Below the pieces are notes generated by a model. That model ran no database searches, was not told the origin of the DNA, and saw only the letters and a list, made by a program, of their open reading frames with translations. From NCBI GenBank assembly GCA_003224235.1, contig QHYU01000182.1, forward strand, positions 1 through 62,477: a stretch of 62,477 nucleotides of DNA, in the 5' to 3' direction. This DNA is from Acidobacteriota bacterium (GTDB lineage Bacteria; Acidobacteriota; Terriglobia; Acidiferrales; UBA7541). Shown here piece by piece: positions 17,573 to 27,216 of this stretch; the first letter of the stretch is position 1; every line of letters starts with the position of its first letter. The position numbers and the translations under genes were made by a program.

Positions 17573-20463
17573 CAGGATGTGGTGGCCGGGCCGCCACCCA
17601 GGATTTCCTTCACCACCGGCAGGCACCGCTCGCACACCGTGGGATATTCCGCGCTCTCGCCAACTCGGGTCGAATAGTTCCAGCAGCGCTCGCACTTGCG
17701 GCCGTCTGCGCGGAGGATCCTTACGACCGGCATCGAAGCGTCTTCTGCTGTCGTGACGGAAACAGGCTTTTTTTCAGCTATCTCAACCTGGGAGACGATG
17801 AAGAGCGCCGGTAGCGCTCGGGCATACTTGTGAAGTAGTGTGACAAGATCGCCGCCGGCCTCCAGTACGACTTTGGCTTCAAGGGAACCGCTGATTAGCT
17901 TGTCGTTCCGGGCCTCTTCAAGGCTTCTCAGCACCCGGCCTCTCAAGACCTGCAGCAGATTCCAATTGGCACTCGTGCCGGGATCCAGGTGGGTGTCAAT
18001 TTCCTCGGCCGCAGGGAACAGGGCCATGTGCACACTATCGGGTTCGCCCGGCCGGCGCGGCATATGCTTCCAGATCTCCTCGGCGGTGAAGGCTAGAATG
18101 GGAGCCACCAGGCGCACCAGGGCGTTCGCAATGCGGTAGATGGCAGTCTGCGCCGAGCGCCGGGCCCGGCCGCGAGGAGCAAACGTGTAGAGGCGATCTT
18201 TCAGGATGTCGAAGTAAAACGCGCTCAGGTCCACCACGCAGAAATCGTGCAGCGCATGGAACACGCGGTGGAACTCAAAGGCGTCGTACCAGCCGCGGCA
18301 CTGCTTGACCAATTCGGCCGTGCGCTGGAGCATCCAGCGATCAAACTCGTCAAGCTGTTCATGCGGCAACGCGTCGCCCGCGAGATCAAAGTCGGCCAAG
18401 TTGCTGAGCGCGAAGCGGAACGTGTTGCGAATCTTGCGGTAAGCCTCGGAGAGCTGCGTCATGACGCGATCGGACATCCGCACATCGGCCGTGTAGTCCT
18501 GCGCAGCCACCCAAAGCCGCAGCAGGTCTGCTCCCCATTTCTGGCAAATCTCGCGCGGCTCTACTACATTGCCGAGCGACTTCGACATCGGCCGGCCGTG
18601 CTCGTCGAGCGTCCAGCCGTGCGTGAGTACGTGTCTATAGGGCGCTGCGTTTGCCGCTCCAACGCCGATCAGCAATGAGCTGTGGAACCAACCTCGGTAC
18701 TGATCCGGGCCTTCGAGATACAAATCAGCCGGCCAAGGAAGGCCATTCCGGTTCGGGGTTCCTGGCGCGTCAAGCACGGCCAGATGCGAGGAGCCCGAGT
18801 CGAACCAGACATCCAGAATGTCGGTCTCCTTCCGCCAGCGCGAGCCGCCGCACTTGCAGCGCACGCCGGGCGGAAGCAACTCCTCGGCCGAATGCTGGTA
18901 CCAGGCGTCAGCTCCTTCGCGCTCAAACCAGCGCACAACATTGCGCAGGGCCTGAAAATTGGCCAGCCGCTCGTGGCATGTCTCGCAGTAGAAGATCACC
19001 AGCGGCACACCCCACACGCGCTGGCGCGAGATGCACCAGTCCGGACGCTCCGCGATCATTGCGTAGATGCGCTCTTCGCCCCACTCGGGTGTCCACTTCA
19101 CTTTGCGGATCTCTTCGAGCGCGCGCTGGCGCAGCCGCTGATGCTCGAGGTTGATGAACCACTGCTCGGTAGCGCGGAAGATCACCGGGTTGTGACATCG
19201 CCAGCAGTGCGGATAGCTGTGCGTCAGCTTGCCTTCGGCGAGCAGCGCGCCGCGTTCGCGGAGCAGAGCCACGATGCGCGGGTTGGCCTCGAACACAGTC
19301 TTGCCCTTGTACTGCGGCAGGCCTTCGAGGAAGCGGCCCTGATCGTCAAGCGGCGCGTAGATCTCAAGGCCATACTTCTGCCCGGTGTAGAAGTCTTCGG
19401 CGCCGTGGCCCGGCGCGGTGTGCACAATGCCGGTGCCCTGGTCGAGGGTGACATAGTCCGCCATAACCGCCGGCACGCGCAAATCCAAAAACGGATGCTG
19501 GAAAAGCAGCCCCTCCAGTTCGCGGCCTTTCCCAACACGACGAAAACGACCCTCCTCCAACCCGAGATTCTTTCTAACCTCGGGGTCGCCCATTCTTTCT
19601 TCTGCGATCAACAAGGGGCCTGCTTTACTTTCCACTACCACGTAATCGTATTCGGGATGGAACGCCAGGGCGCGATTATGCGGCAGTGTCCACGGAGTGG
19701 TAGTCCAGATGACAGCGCTAACTTTTTCCCCGAGTTTGGCTGCTGCCACGCTGTCCGCTACGGCAAACTTCACCCAAACCTGAGGGCTGGTATGGTTCTC
19801 GTATTCGACTTCGGCTTCGGCCAGGGCGGTGCTGTCAAAGATGCACCAGTAAACCGGCTTCAGGCCCCGATAGACGTAGCCCCTCTCCAGAAAGGTGAGG
19901 AACGTGTCGGCGATCCGCGCCTCGTACTGGTTGCTCATCGTGAGGTAAGGGTTTTCCCACTGCCCCAGGATGCCCAGGCGCTTGAAGTCGCGGCGATGCT
20001 GCTCAACGTAGCGCAGCGCGAACTCGCGGCACCTCCGGCGGAACTCCGCCCCGCTGACGCTTCCTTTGCCGCCCTCAAGCTCCTTCTCCACCTGGGTCTC
20101 AATTGGCAGGCCGTGGCAATCCCACCCCGGCACGTAGGGGGCGCGGAAACCAGCCATGGTCTTCGACTTGACCACCATGTCCTTGAGAATCTTGTTCAGG
20201 CCCGTGCCGAGATGAATTGTGCCGGTGGGATATGGGGGGCCATCGTGCAGGACGTAAGGCTCCGCGCCCGCTCGCGCCTGCTGGATCCGCTGGTAAAGGC
20301 CCTTCTCTTCCCACTCGGCCAATTGCCGAGGCTCGCTCTGGGGAAGATTCGCTTTCATAGAAAAGGCCGTGCGCGGTAAGTTCAGCGTGCTCTTGAGGTC
20401 AGGCGATTTAGTTACGGAATTCACAGTAGTACGCGACTCTTGGTTGATCTTTTTGACGCTCAT
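17572..20463 (-). CDS. ileS: isoleucine-tRNA ligase IleS
   Basis: 963 residues, full length. It charges tRNA-Ile in the cytoplasm and has an editing domain for mischarged valine. The HIGH motif is HLGT at 84-87 within PPYPTGTIHLGTG. The KMSKS loop is GRPMSKSLGN. The C-terminal zinc knuckle has paired CERC motifs (CERCWNY and CERCLPV) as in E. coli type IleS. The first 20 or so residues before LNLPRTAFSMKANLP are not conserved, so the true start could be slightly downstream. It heads the run ileS-lspA-lgt-rluD-like. Confidence 0.97.
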   Translation of the reverse strand: MSVKKINQESRTTVNSVTKSPDLKSTLNLPRTAFSMKANLPQSEPRQLAEWEEKGLYQRIQQARAGAEPYVLHDGPPYPTGTIHLGTGLNKILKDMVVKSKTMAGFRAPYVPGWDCHGLPIETQVEKELEGGKGSVSGAEFRRRCREFALRYVEQHRRDFKRLGILGQWENPYLTMSNQYEARIADTFLTFLERGYVYRGLKPVYWCIFDSTALAEAEVEYENHTSPQVWVKFAVADSVAAAKLGEKVSAVIWTTTPWTLPHNRALAFHPEYDYVVVESKAGPLLIAEERMGDPEVRKNLGLEEGRFRRVGKGRELEGLLFQHPFLDLRVPAVMADYVTLDQGTGIVHTAPGHGAEDFYTGQKYGLEIYAPLDDQGRFLEGLPQYKGKTVFEANPRIVALLRERGALLAEGKLTHSYPHCWRCHNPVIFRATEQWFINLEHQRLRQRALEEIRKVKWTPEWGEERIYAMIAERPDWCISRQRVWGVPLVIFYCETCHERLANFQALRNVVRWFEREGADAWYQHSAEELLPPGVRCKCGGSRWRKETDILDVWFDSGSSHLAVLDAPGTPNRNGLPWPADLYLEGPDQYRGWFHSSLLIGVGAANAAPYRHVLTHGWTLDEHGRPMSKSLGNVVEPREICQKWGADLLRLWVAAQDYTADVRMSDRVMTQLSEAYRKIRNTFRFALSNLADFDLAGDALPHEQLDEFDRWMLQRTAELVKQCRGWYDAFEFHRVFHALHDFCVVDLSAFYFDILKDRLYTFAPRGRARRSAQTAIYRIANALVRLVAPILAFTAEEIWKHMPRRPGEPDSVHMALFPAAEEIDTHLDPGTSANWNLLQVLRGRVLRSLEEARNDKLISGSLEAKVVLEAGGDLVTLLHKYARALPALFIVSQVEIAEKKPVSVTTAEDASMPVVRILRADGRKCERCWNYSTRVGESAEYPTVCERCLPVVKEILGGGPATTS

Positions 20464-20606
20464 GGCCTGAAACTTTACCTCGTGATGAAACGTCGTATGT
20501 TACAATGGAATTCCTAGCCTGTCAGCCTCGGGAGGCATACATCCTTTTGGCCCCAGCTGAATCTAACTCCTGGGGACTATACTAGGCGGCGGGTGAAGTA
20601 AGCATC

Positions 20607-21788
20607 GTGGCAGCTCCGGTTCCCAACTCGAAGAAAGGCGGCCCTCGGTTGCCGCGGTTCACGGTCGAGCAGAAGTCTATCTCCGCCAGCTTTTTCTCCA
20701 ATCTCAAGGATTTTCTAACCGAACGACCGGTGAAGTTGCGCCGCGACCCAAGACCATTCACCGAAGAGCAGTACGGGGGAGGCTTCTTCGACAACCTGAA
20801 GGAGTTCTTCCGACCGTTGCCCCCGTCGGCGAAGCATGCCAAGCGCTCCCGCATGGAGGTTGAGTGGAGGCCCTGGTATCGGGTGTTCTGGGAGAACCTG
20901 CGCGACGCCATTGCGCCGCCAAAACTGGCTCCTCTCAAGGTCACCAGCCAACCCGTCAGGGTGCGGGACATCTGGAGCCGGAATGAGGAGTTCAAACGCG
21001 CCCAGGGGCTTTCCCTGGCGGTCCATGGGCTCATCGCGGCGCTACTAATCGTGCCGCTTTACCATCAAGTGGTAACCACCACCCAGGCCAACACCAAACC
21101 TGAATTGATCAGCATCGATATCTCTCCCTATCTGGCTAAACTGCCGCCCGGAAAAGACAAGGCCGGAGGCGGTGGTGGCGGAGGGGAGCGCATGCAGACT
21201 CCGCCCACCAAGGGGCGCTTGCCGAAATGGCGTATGGAGCAACTCACGCCACCTATGGCCACGCTACGCAATCTCAATCCGAAGATGCCGGCCGAGCCCA
21301 CCCTTCTCGGGCCACCCGAACTGAAAGTACCCAGTCCTCCCTTACCAAACTATGGCGACCCCCTGGCAAAGCTCCTGACTAGTTCCGGCGGACCCGGTGG
21401 AGGTGGCGGGATTGGCACCGGAGAAGGTGGAGGCATTGGGAGTGGTGCCGGGGGAGGCTTAGGCCCCGGTTCGGGGGGCGGCACGGGCGGCGGGGTTTTT
21501 CGTCCGGGAACGGGTGGCGTGGGCTATCCCGAGTGCGCCTATTGCCCATCGCCCATCTACTCCGATGAAGCGCGCAAGGCCAAGTACCAGGGCGTAGTCG
21601 TTCTTCAGGCGGTCATCACCCCAGACGGGCGAGCCATCAACATCAACGTGGTCAAGGGTCCCGGGCTAGGTCTGGAGGAAAGAGCCATCGACAAAGTCCG
21701 GGAGTGGCGCTTCAAGCCCGCGTTGGGACCCGGCGGCAAGCCCGTGCCGGTGTCTGTGATCATCGAAGTTACCTTCCGCCTGCTGTAA
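20607..21788 (+). CDS. TonB-family protein with long cytoplasmic N-terminus
   Basis: 393 residues from a GTG without a clear ribosome site. Residues 1-135 are basic and cytoplasmic, 136-156 form one membrane segment (LAVHGLIAALLIVPLY), 170-305 are Pro/Gly-rich and periplasmic, with long glycine runs at about 267-305, and 306-393 form a TonB C-terminal domain (YPECAYCPSPIYSDEARKAK ... GVVVLQAVITPDGRAINI ... WRFKPALGPGGKPV). TonB proteins pass proton-motive energy to outer-membrane receptors. The domain has an unusual CAYC pair at its start. No exbB or exbD is adjacent. It is divergent from ileS. Confidence 0.85.
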   Translation: MAAPVPNSKKGGPRLPRFTVEQKSISASFFSNLKDFLTERPVKLRRDPRPFTEEQYGGGFFDNLKEFFRPLPPSAKHAKRSRMEVEWRPWYRVFWENLRDAIAPPKLAPLKVTSQPVRVRDIWSRNEEFKRAQGLSLAVHGLIAALLIVPLYHQVVTTTQANTKPELISIDISPYLAKLPPGKDKAGGGGGGGERMQTPPTKGRLPKWRMEQLTPPMATLRNLNPKMPAEPTLLGPPELKVPSPPLPNYGDPLAKLLTSSGGPGGGGGIGTGEGGGIGSGAGGGLGPGSGGGTGGGVFRPGTGGVGYPECAYCPSPIYSDEARKAKYQGVVVLQAVITPDGRAININVVKGPGLGLEERAIDKVREWRFKPALGPGGKPVPVSVIIEVTFRLL

Positions 21789-22418
21789 GTCCCCTGTACC
21801 GCTGTACTGCCATCCTCCCCGCGACTGTGGGACGGACAGACTCAAATTGACAGAGCAAAGAACGCAGCCCATAGAGGCAGCAGGCTCCAGCCTGCCCCCA
21901 CCGGCACAAAAACAGAACGGGTGTCCGCTGCGCCCGACGCAACCCTGCGGGGCTTATCTTTCGAATCCCCTCCTTTCCGCCAGACGATTTCTTCTTTTGA
22001 TTCACTGAGTTATGACCATACCCTTCCGTGGGCTTTTCAGGAAATCAGCTCGTAAGTTGTTTATTTTCTGCCGGTCAGGGACAGTTCGAAAGTCCAGTTA
22101 GGTCGCACAAAGAGCCCCTTCTGTCGGTTGGTATCACGAGCAATAATCGACCTTCTCGCAACCAACTGCCGTCCCGAAAATGACTTCCGGTTTGCCGACA
22201 ACTCGCCCACAAACTGTTAGAATAAGGTTCGTTCGGACACTGTTTCGAGAGGCAGCAGATAGAGGACAAGCGCGCCCCTGTGGCCCATGGATCACTTACG
22301 TGCGCCGGGTCATTTCCCTAGTAGGCAATCTGCTGAATTCATTTTTTGTACCCAACCGCTTTGCTTCCGGCATCAAAGTGGTTTCAGGTATCGCCACAAC
22401 AGGCAAGGAAGGATAACC
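21789..22418. other. 630-base intergenic region at the edge of the accessory zone
   Basis: No convincing gene. It carries the first copy of the TTCCGG-type repeat (22183-22209) and the ribosome site AAGGAAGGA before the SDR start at 22419. Confidence 0.5.
22183..22209. repeat. TTCCGG-type repeat, copy 1
   Basis: ACTTCCGGTTTGCCGACAAC and flanking bases match the repeats at 23377-23405, 23868-23893 and 25062-25090. The right arm is degenerate here. Confidence 0.5.
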
Positions 22419-23315
22419 ATGAATTCCAAGCAAGTGGTTCTCATCACGGGCTCCAGCACTGGCTTCGGCAGACTGTTCGCGGAAACCCTGGCACGTAAAG
22501 GGCACACTGTTTTCGCTACGATGCGTGACCCCGTAGGTCGCAATGCCAAGAATGCCTCCGAAATCCGCACGCTCGCGGAACAGGAGTCACTGCCAATCCA
22601 AGTACTTGAACTGGATGTGACCGACGACGCCTCGGTGGGGCGGGCTGTGGATGCCGCCGTCGCCAAAGCGGGCCGCATCGATGTCGCCATCAACAACGCC
22701 GGCTACTACCTCTCGGGGCTCGCGGAAGCGGTCACCACCGAACAAGCGCAGCGTTTGATGGACACAAATTTCCTTGGCCCGGTGCGCGTAAATCGCGCGG
22801 TGCTCCCGCACATGCGGCGCCAACGCAGCGGTGTGCTCATGCACATCAGCAGCGGCGCGGGCCGCGTGATTCTTCCTTCCGCGGGTTTCTATTGCGCCAG
22901 CAAATTTGCACTCGAGGCGCTGGCCGAGGCGTACAGCTACGAACTTGCCGCGCAAGGAATTGAGTCCGTGATTGTCGAACCCGGCCAATATGAGACTCCT
23001 GTTTTCGGCAATACAGTGACGGCTGCCGACCAGGCTCGCACCAATACGTATGGCGCTGCCAAGGAGTTCCCGGCGAAGGTCAACGCGGCACTTTCCTCCA
23101 CGGCCGGCAATGCTCAGGAAGTCGCGGACACGGTTCTGCGGATTATCGAGATCCCTGCCGGAGAGAGGCAATTGAGGTATTTCGTCAGTCCCCAGAAATT
23201 CGGTGTTGACGAGATCAACGCCCTCTCAAGGCGAGTGCAAGCCAACGTGCTAGAAGCCTTCGGCCTCGCTGCCGATACTAAATTCCTCAAAGGTAAAGCA
23301 GTCGGCTCCGTCTAG
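22419..23315 (+). CDS. short-chain dehydrogenase/reductase
   Basis: 298 residues from the ATG at 22419 with AAGGAAGGA upstream. It is a classical SDR: the TGSSTGFG cofactor motif at residues 9-16, NNAG for the fold, and catalytic YCASK with the upstream serine in MHISSGAG. Long-chain SDRs of this type oxidise or reduce alcohols, ketones or steroids with NAD(P)H. The substrate cannot be inferred, and no pathway neighbours exist; it is the first single gene of the repeat-rich accessory zone. Confidence 0.9.
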   Translation: MNSKQVVLITGSSTGFGRLFAETLARKGHTVFATMRDPVGRNAKNASEIRTLAEQESLPIQVLELDVTDDASVGRAVDAAVAKAGRIDVAINNAGYYLSGLAEAVTTEQAQRLMDTNFLGPVRVNRAVLPHMRRQRSGVLMHISSGAGRVILPSAGFYCASKFALEALAEAYSYELAAQGIESVIVEPGQYETPVFGNTVTAADQARTNTYGAAKEFPAKVNAALSSTAGNAQEVADTVLRIIEIPAGERQLRYFVSPQKFGVDEINALSRRVQANVLEAFGLAADTKFLKGKAVGSV

Positions 23316-23376
23316 CTCTCTCTTGCAGGAGTGACCGGCTCTACGGAAGTTATCCCAATAACCCGACCGCACCATT

Positions 23377-23405
23377 ACTTCCGGCTAGCCGACAACCCAC
23401 GAAGT
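23377..23405. repeat. TTCCGG-type repeat, copy 2
   Basis: ACTTCCGGCTAGCCGACAAC followed by a degenerate right arm, CCACGAAGT. It lies between the SDR stop and the DUF4386 remnant stop. Confidence 0.5.
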
Positions 23406-23410
23406 GTAGC

Positions 23411-23842
23411 CTAGACAGCCGCCGACGATAAGGCTGTGGCGTGCAGCGCTGGCGGCCTAGCGCCCTTGATGACGAGCCACAGCATGAGCGCTATCTCCCC
23501 GAAGAGGGCGGGCTGAGAGTAGGTATCCACCTTGTCCTGATATTGCGGCAACAGTAGGCCCGTAAGACTCAGGATCACCCAGGCGAAGCCGGCGATGGCG
23601 AGCCAGACGCCCAGGAACCGCGGCAGGAATCGCGACCTGTACACCAGCAGCGCGAGCGGAAAGAGCCACAGACCCCAAAATATTTCGGCGACAACAAATC
23701 CGTGATGATGCAGATTGAGGAACAGCATAGCCAGAGCATCCCGCTGAGGCTTGTCAAATATAGATAGGAAATCAGCCCCGCGCACGAGGACGAGGGCAGC
23801 AATGGAGTTCAGCTCATTCAGAAACGCTATCGGGATGTACCC
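23411..23842 (-). pseudogene. DUF4386 membrane protein, 5'-truncated
   Basis: The frame encodes about 143 residues matching only the C-terminal half of DUF4386 proteins: FLNELNSIAALVLVRGADFL, then HHHGFVVAEIFWGLWLFPLA and PRFLGVWLAIAGFAWVILSL. Full members are about 220-240 residues with six or more membrane segments, so roughly the first 90-100 residues are missing. Similarity stops at about 23842, exactly where a CCGGAAGTT repeat begins, so the truncation probably occurred at a repeat. A GTG at 23785 could start a shorter product. Function of intact members is unknown. Confidence 0.75.
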
Positions 23843-23867
23843 GGAAGTTAACGAGGGAGCCTTCCAC

Positions 23868-23893
23868 CTTCCGGGTTGCCGACCACCCGGAAG
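23868..23893. repeat. TTCCGG-type palindromic repeat, copy 3
   Basis: The best copy: CTTCCGGGT, 8-base spacer TGCCGACC, ACCCGGAAG, a perfect 9-base inverted repeat. A further CCGGAAGTT lies at 23841-23849 at the truncation point of DUF4386. Confidence 0.75.
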
Positions 23894-23914
23894 TTGGCTG
23901 GGCCACTCAATACA

Positions 23915-23930
23915 AGCGCGTTTATCGGGA
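23915..23930. repeat. AGCGCGTTTATCGGGA repeat, copy 1
   Basis: A 16-base sequence that recurs identically at 28247-28262. Related strings with GCGTTT also follow the CGTCAGGAAATCAA-type repeats. Confidence 0.6.
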
Positions 23931-24120
23931 CTTGACCGTCAGGGGCCGAGATTGGATTGTGAACGAGATCATCTGCGATCCTCAAGAACAGTTGGCCTCA
24001 CCGCCGTGTTGCGTTTTGGCGAACCACGCGAGTAACATGCACCGTGCTGATTGCGGATGACGACTCTGGGATTCTTGGAATTATTCGCGTATTCGGCAAT
24101 ATCAACTAAGCGGATTACGA

Positions 24121-24814
24121 TGGCTAAGAACATCGTTCTAGTCCACGGTGGCTTTGTGGACGGCGCTGGCTGGGAGGGCGTCTACAAGATTCTGAAGAGG
24201 GACGGCTACAATGTCAGCATCTCCAGAACCCTACGATATCGTTGGACGACGACGTTGCGGTTACCAAGCGAATTCTTGCAGCGCAGGACGGACCTGCAAT
24301 TCTCGTCGGCCACTCCTATGGAGGGGCGGTGATCACTGAAGCCGGAAACGATCCAAAGGTTGCAGGGCTCGTGTACATCACCGCGTTCGCTCCGGACAAG
24401 GGCGAGTCAGTGGCCACGCTTATTAAGGATCCGCCGCCCGGCGCGCCCGTACCGCCGATACTGCCGCCGCAAGACGGCTATTTGTTCCTGGACAAGGCGA
24501 AGTTCCCCGCCTCTTTCGGGGCCGACGTGGACACAGAGAAAGCCGCGTTCATGGCCGACTCCCAAGTCCCGTGGGGCGTGGCGGCTCTTAGCGCCAAGAT
24601 CAGCGAACCGGCATGGAGGGCCAAGCCGAGCTGGTACCTGATCGCTACCGACGACAAGATGATCCCACCTGACGCCCAGCGTTCCATGTCCAAGCGGGCG
24701 GGTTCTACGGTCGTTGGGGTCAAGGGCAGCCACGCCATCTATGTATCGCAGCCTGGGGCCGTCGCAAAGCTTATCGAAGAGGCCGCCAGAGGCGCGAAGG
24801 CGACAGCGAAGTAA
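24121..24814 (+). pseudogene. alpha/beta hydrolase split by one frameshift
   Basis: Residues from MAKNIVLVHGGFVDGAGWEG read in one frame as far as NVSI; from about 24222 the rest continues in another frame (LDDDVAVTKRILAAQDGPAI, nucleophile GHSYGG, acid ATDDKMI, histidine GSHAIY). Restoring one base between 24221 and 24222 joins them into about 231 residues, the normal length of small alpha/beta hydrolases of this type. The family includes esterases and lactonases. The break is either a recent inactivating deletion or a sequencing error; the downstream half has no internal start with a good ribosome site. Confidence 0.85.
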
Positions 24815-24986
24815 ATCCCCGGGGGCTGGCCCACCCTTCCTCAGTTTTTCTTGGTGGGTTGCTCAGATCTCTGATCACGTACAAACCTGCAGTCAGAAGT
24901 GTCTTAATTATGCTCGCTCCTTGTGCGCGAGGTGGTTGTTTTGGCCCGCGTCCTTCGCAGTCGCATAATCGGCTAACTCCCGATTA

Positions 24987-25031
24987 GTCGGCATCTCGTC
25001 AGGAAATCAAGTACTGACGAGATGCGCGTTT
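24987..25031. repeat. CGTCAGGAAATCAA-type repeat, copy 1
   Basis: 45 bases that match 28058-28102 at 41 positions. It includes a perfect 7-base inverted repeat TCGTCAG / CTGACGA around an 11-base loop, and ends in GCGCGTTT. Confidence 0.8.
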
Positions 25032-25061
25032 CTCGGTACCAATCCGACGGACGAACCGATA

Positions 25062-25090
25062 ACTTCCGGCTTGCCCGTCACCCGGAAAGT
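25062..25090. repeat. TTCCGG-type palindromic repeat, copy 4
   Basis: ACTTCCGG (25062-25069) and CCGGAAAGT (25082-25090) pair with one bulge. It lies 31 bases after the CGTCAGG-type repeat. Confidence 0.7.
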
Positions 25091-25598
25091 TTAATTGTTA
25101 CCAGCCTAATTCCGTGTCGGCTGCGGCCCCCGGGCGATCGGGACCTCTCGCCCGTTCAACACTCTTCGACGGATTTTAATTTCAAGCCAGTGTCGCATTA
25201 GGCTGCGGGCTTCGCGGGGTGCGCCGAGATAAGCTGGTCGGCCTACTGTTAGTTCGGCAGACGGAGAAGTACAAGCTGACACCTTGGAGGCAGGGGCCCG
25301 CACTTCAGATGTTGTGTGACCGGGCACGCTCGGTGCGTGTGACTGCGGGAAGGCGCCGGGGCGAGCGATGCGGATTGGCTGGGGCGAGCGTGATTCGCGG
25401 TCGCAGGGGTCTGATCTGTCCACGACATGCAAGAAAGGGCGCAAGTCTATCCAGCCCATTCGAGACCCATTCGCGTGAGAGGAATCACCACAAGATGGGT
25501 GCGCAAGGTTGATAGGCTATGCTGGTTGCACCCGAGAGCAGACCCTTTCTCCGTCGCAGCCGCTTTATTAGGGTTAATGTGCATGGAAGGTGAGATGC

Positions 25599-26171
25599 AT
25601 GGCTAATCTAATATACTCAATGTTTACGTCACTTGACGGTTACACGGAAGACGGGCACGGCGGCTTTGGCTGGGGCGCTCCCGAAGACGAAGAGTTGCAC
25701 TCCTACATCAACGAGCTTGCGTCGTCATTCGGCACCTATCTCTACGGACGGAGGATGTACGAGACAATGGTGTATTGGGAGACCGCGCACACGGTTCGCG
25801 ATCAACCACAGTTCGTGCTCGACTTTGCGAGGCAGTGGCAGGCGGCGGACAAGATCGTCTACTCCAGGACCCTCGCCGAGCCGCGCAGCGCGCGGACGAG
25901 GATCGAGCGTGAATTCGATCCCGGCGCAGTCCGGCGGCTCAAGGCCGACGCCGAGCACGACATCACTGTTGACGGCCCTGAACTCGCCGCGCAAGCGATA
26001 AGGGCGAGTCTTGTCGACGAGTTCCAAATGATTGTCTGCCCCGTGGTCGTCGGCAGCGGAAAACGGTTCTTCCCGGATGGTGTGCGGCTGAACCTCGAGC
26101 TAGTCGAGGAGCGACGCTTCCGTAAGGGTGTGATCGTTCTCCGGTACGCCGTCCGCGGCTCATCGTCGTGA
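25599..26171 (+). CDS. dihydrofolate reductase-like (RibD C-terminal) protein
   Basis: 190 residues from the ATG at 25599 with AAGGTGAG six bases upstream; a GTG at 25590 is less likely. Sequence MANLIYSMFTSLDGYTEDGH, YGRRMYETMVYWE and CPVVVGSGKRFFPDG match the RibD-C/YyaP family, which shares the dihydrofolate reductase fold and binds NADPH. Reactions of most stand-alone members are unknown. Genes of this sort are often mobile between bacteria. No riboflavin or folate genes are near. Confidence 0.9.
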   Translation: MANLIYSMFTSLDGYTEDGHGGFGWGAPEDEELHSYINELASSFGTYLYGRRMYETMVYWETAHTVRDQPQFVLDFARQWQAADKIVYSRTLAEPRSARTRIEREFDPGAVRRLKADAEHDITVDGPELAAQAIRASLVDEFQMIVCPVVVGSGKRFFPDGVRLNLELVEERRFRKGVIVLRYAVRGSSS

Positions 26172-26613
26172 AGGGGTGGAACGTCACCCGCCAACCGTGG
26201 CGCCCGCGCATGCGGCGATCGATCCAGGGCAAGAGCGCTGCGAACTCGCCGTTGAAGCTGACGTGGCCCTCGCTGCGCCTCGGGACCACGCAGCAACACC
26301 AGCGTTGACTCGCGATAAATGGCGTAGTGTTGACCGACTTGATCCCAGATGGTCGGCTAACCGGAAGCTGTCCCGCTTCGACGGCGGGATTAGTCCTGTG
26401 AAGTCGGCTTCTCGCCAGCGATTGTCGGTCACTGCTGGAGCGTTTATCAGGAGTTAGCCCTCGGCCTCTCTTATCCAATCAGAACAGCTTGACCCGCGCC
26501 GGGTACGATGGTACTCATGCAGCCTGAGCGTCCAGTGGAGACCCGGTTCACTCGATAACGCCCTTTCGGTCTTTGCGCCTTGAGTGCCTCCGGCGACGAA
26601 TGAAAGGTCAACT
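26172..26613. other. 442-base intergenic region with repeat
   Basis: No gene supported. It contains the CTAACCGGAAG-type repeat at 26352-26410. GAAAGG upstream of 26614 is the next ribosome site. Confidence 0.5.
26352..26410. repeat. CTAACCGGAAG-type repeat, copy 1
   Basis: 59 bases starting GTCGGCTAACCGGAAG and ending AAGTCGGCTT, with ATTAGTCCTG inside. It resembles 29590-29649 at roughly three quarters of positions, with nearly identical ends. An internal CCCGCTTCGACGGCGGG can form a hairpin. Confidence 0.7.
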
Positions 26614-27003
26614 ATGACGAACAAAAAAATAATGTTGGTTCTTCTTTGTCTCATGGCCGGCACGCTGATGGCTCAGCAGCCTACGGTCACGCCGCTCATG
26701 TCCAAAGATCTGACGGACATTCCCGGCAAAGAAGTTTTGATGATCACAGTGGAGTATGCGCCCGGCGGGTCGGACCCTATCCACCGACACAATGCGCATG
26801 GGTTTATTTACGTGCTGGAGGGCTCCGTTGTAATGCAGGTGAAGGGAGGAAAAGAAGTGACGCTGACACCAGGACAGACCTTTTATGAAGGTCCCGACGA
26901 TGTTCATGTCGTTGGTCGAAACGCCAGCAGCACCAAGCCGGCAAGATTCCTGGTCTTTCTGTTGAAGGAAAAGGGCGCTCCGGTTCTAGTGCCAGTGAGC
27001 TGA
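26614..27003 (+). CDS. secreted cupin-domain protein
   Basis: 129 residues from the ATG at 26614 with GAAAGG upstream. A signal peptide (KKIMLVLLCLMAGTLMAQ) precedes a single cupin domain: HRHNAHGFIYVLEGSVVMQV is the first metal-binding motif, and GPDDVHVVGRNAS the second. Small secreted cupins of this sort are common hypothetical genes; a metal-binding, possibly oxidoreductive or stress role is likely but unproven. Its 5' leader resembles that of the next gene. Confidence 0.88.
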   Translation: MTNKKIMLVLLCLMAGTLMAQQPTVTPLMSKDLTDIPGKEVLMITVEYAPGGSDPIHRHNAHGFIYVLEGSVVMQVKGGKEVTLTPGQTFYEGPDDVHVVGRNASSTKPARFLVFLLKEKGAPVLVPVS

Positions 27004-27216
27004 GCGCCTCCAAAGGCCCTCAAGCAAAGTCAGAACGAGACGCGCTGTTCCGAGGTCTAGCTGAGAAACCGTCTGTGCCGGACACCTATTTTCACCGGAG
27101 CCCAGACATTGGTCGACCACAACCTCAAAATTTTGTCACAAAACGAAGGGATGTTCGGTCTTAGCAAGTACGACCCGCAGTTGTGAAATGCCTCGGTCGA
27201 AAATGAAAGGACAATT

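Larger units (their letters stand above)
24815..25598. other. 784-base intergenic region with repeats
   Basis: No supported gene. It contains the CGTCAGG-type repeat (24987-25031) and a TTCCGG-type repeat (25062-25090). AAGGTGAG upstream of 25599 is the ribosome site of the next gene. Confidence 0.5.

Noticed and set aside
18682-20379. 565-codon plus-strand frame
   Set aside because: Long only because it is antisense to the high-GC ileS gene; no family resemblance.
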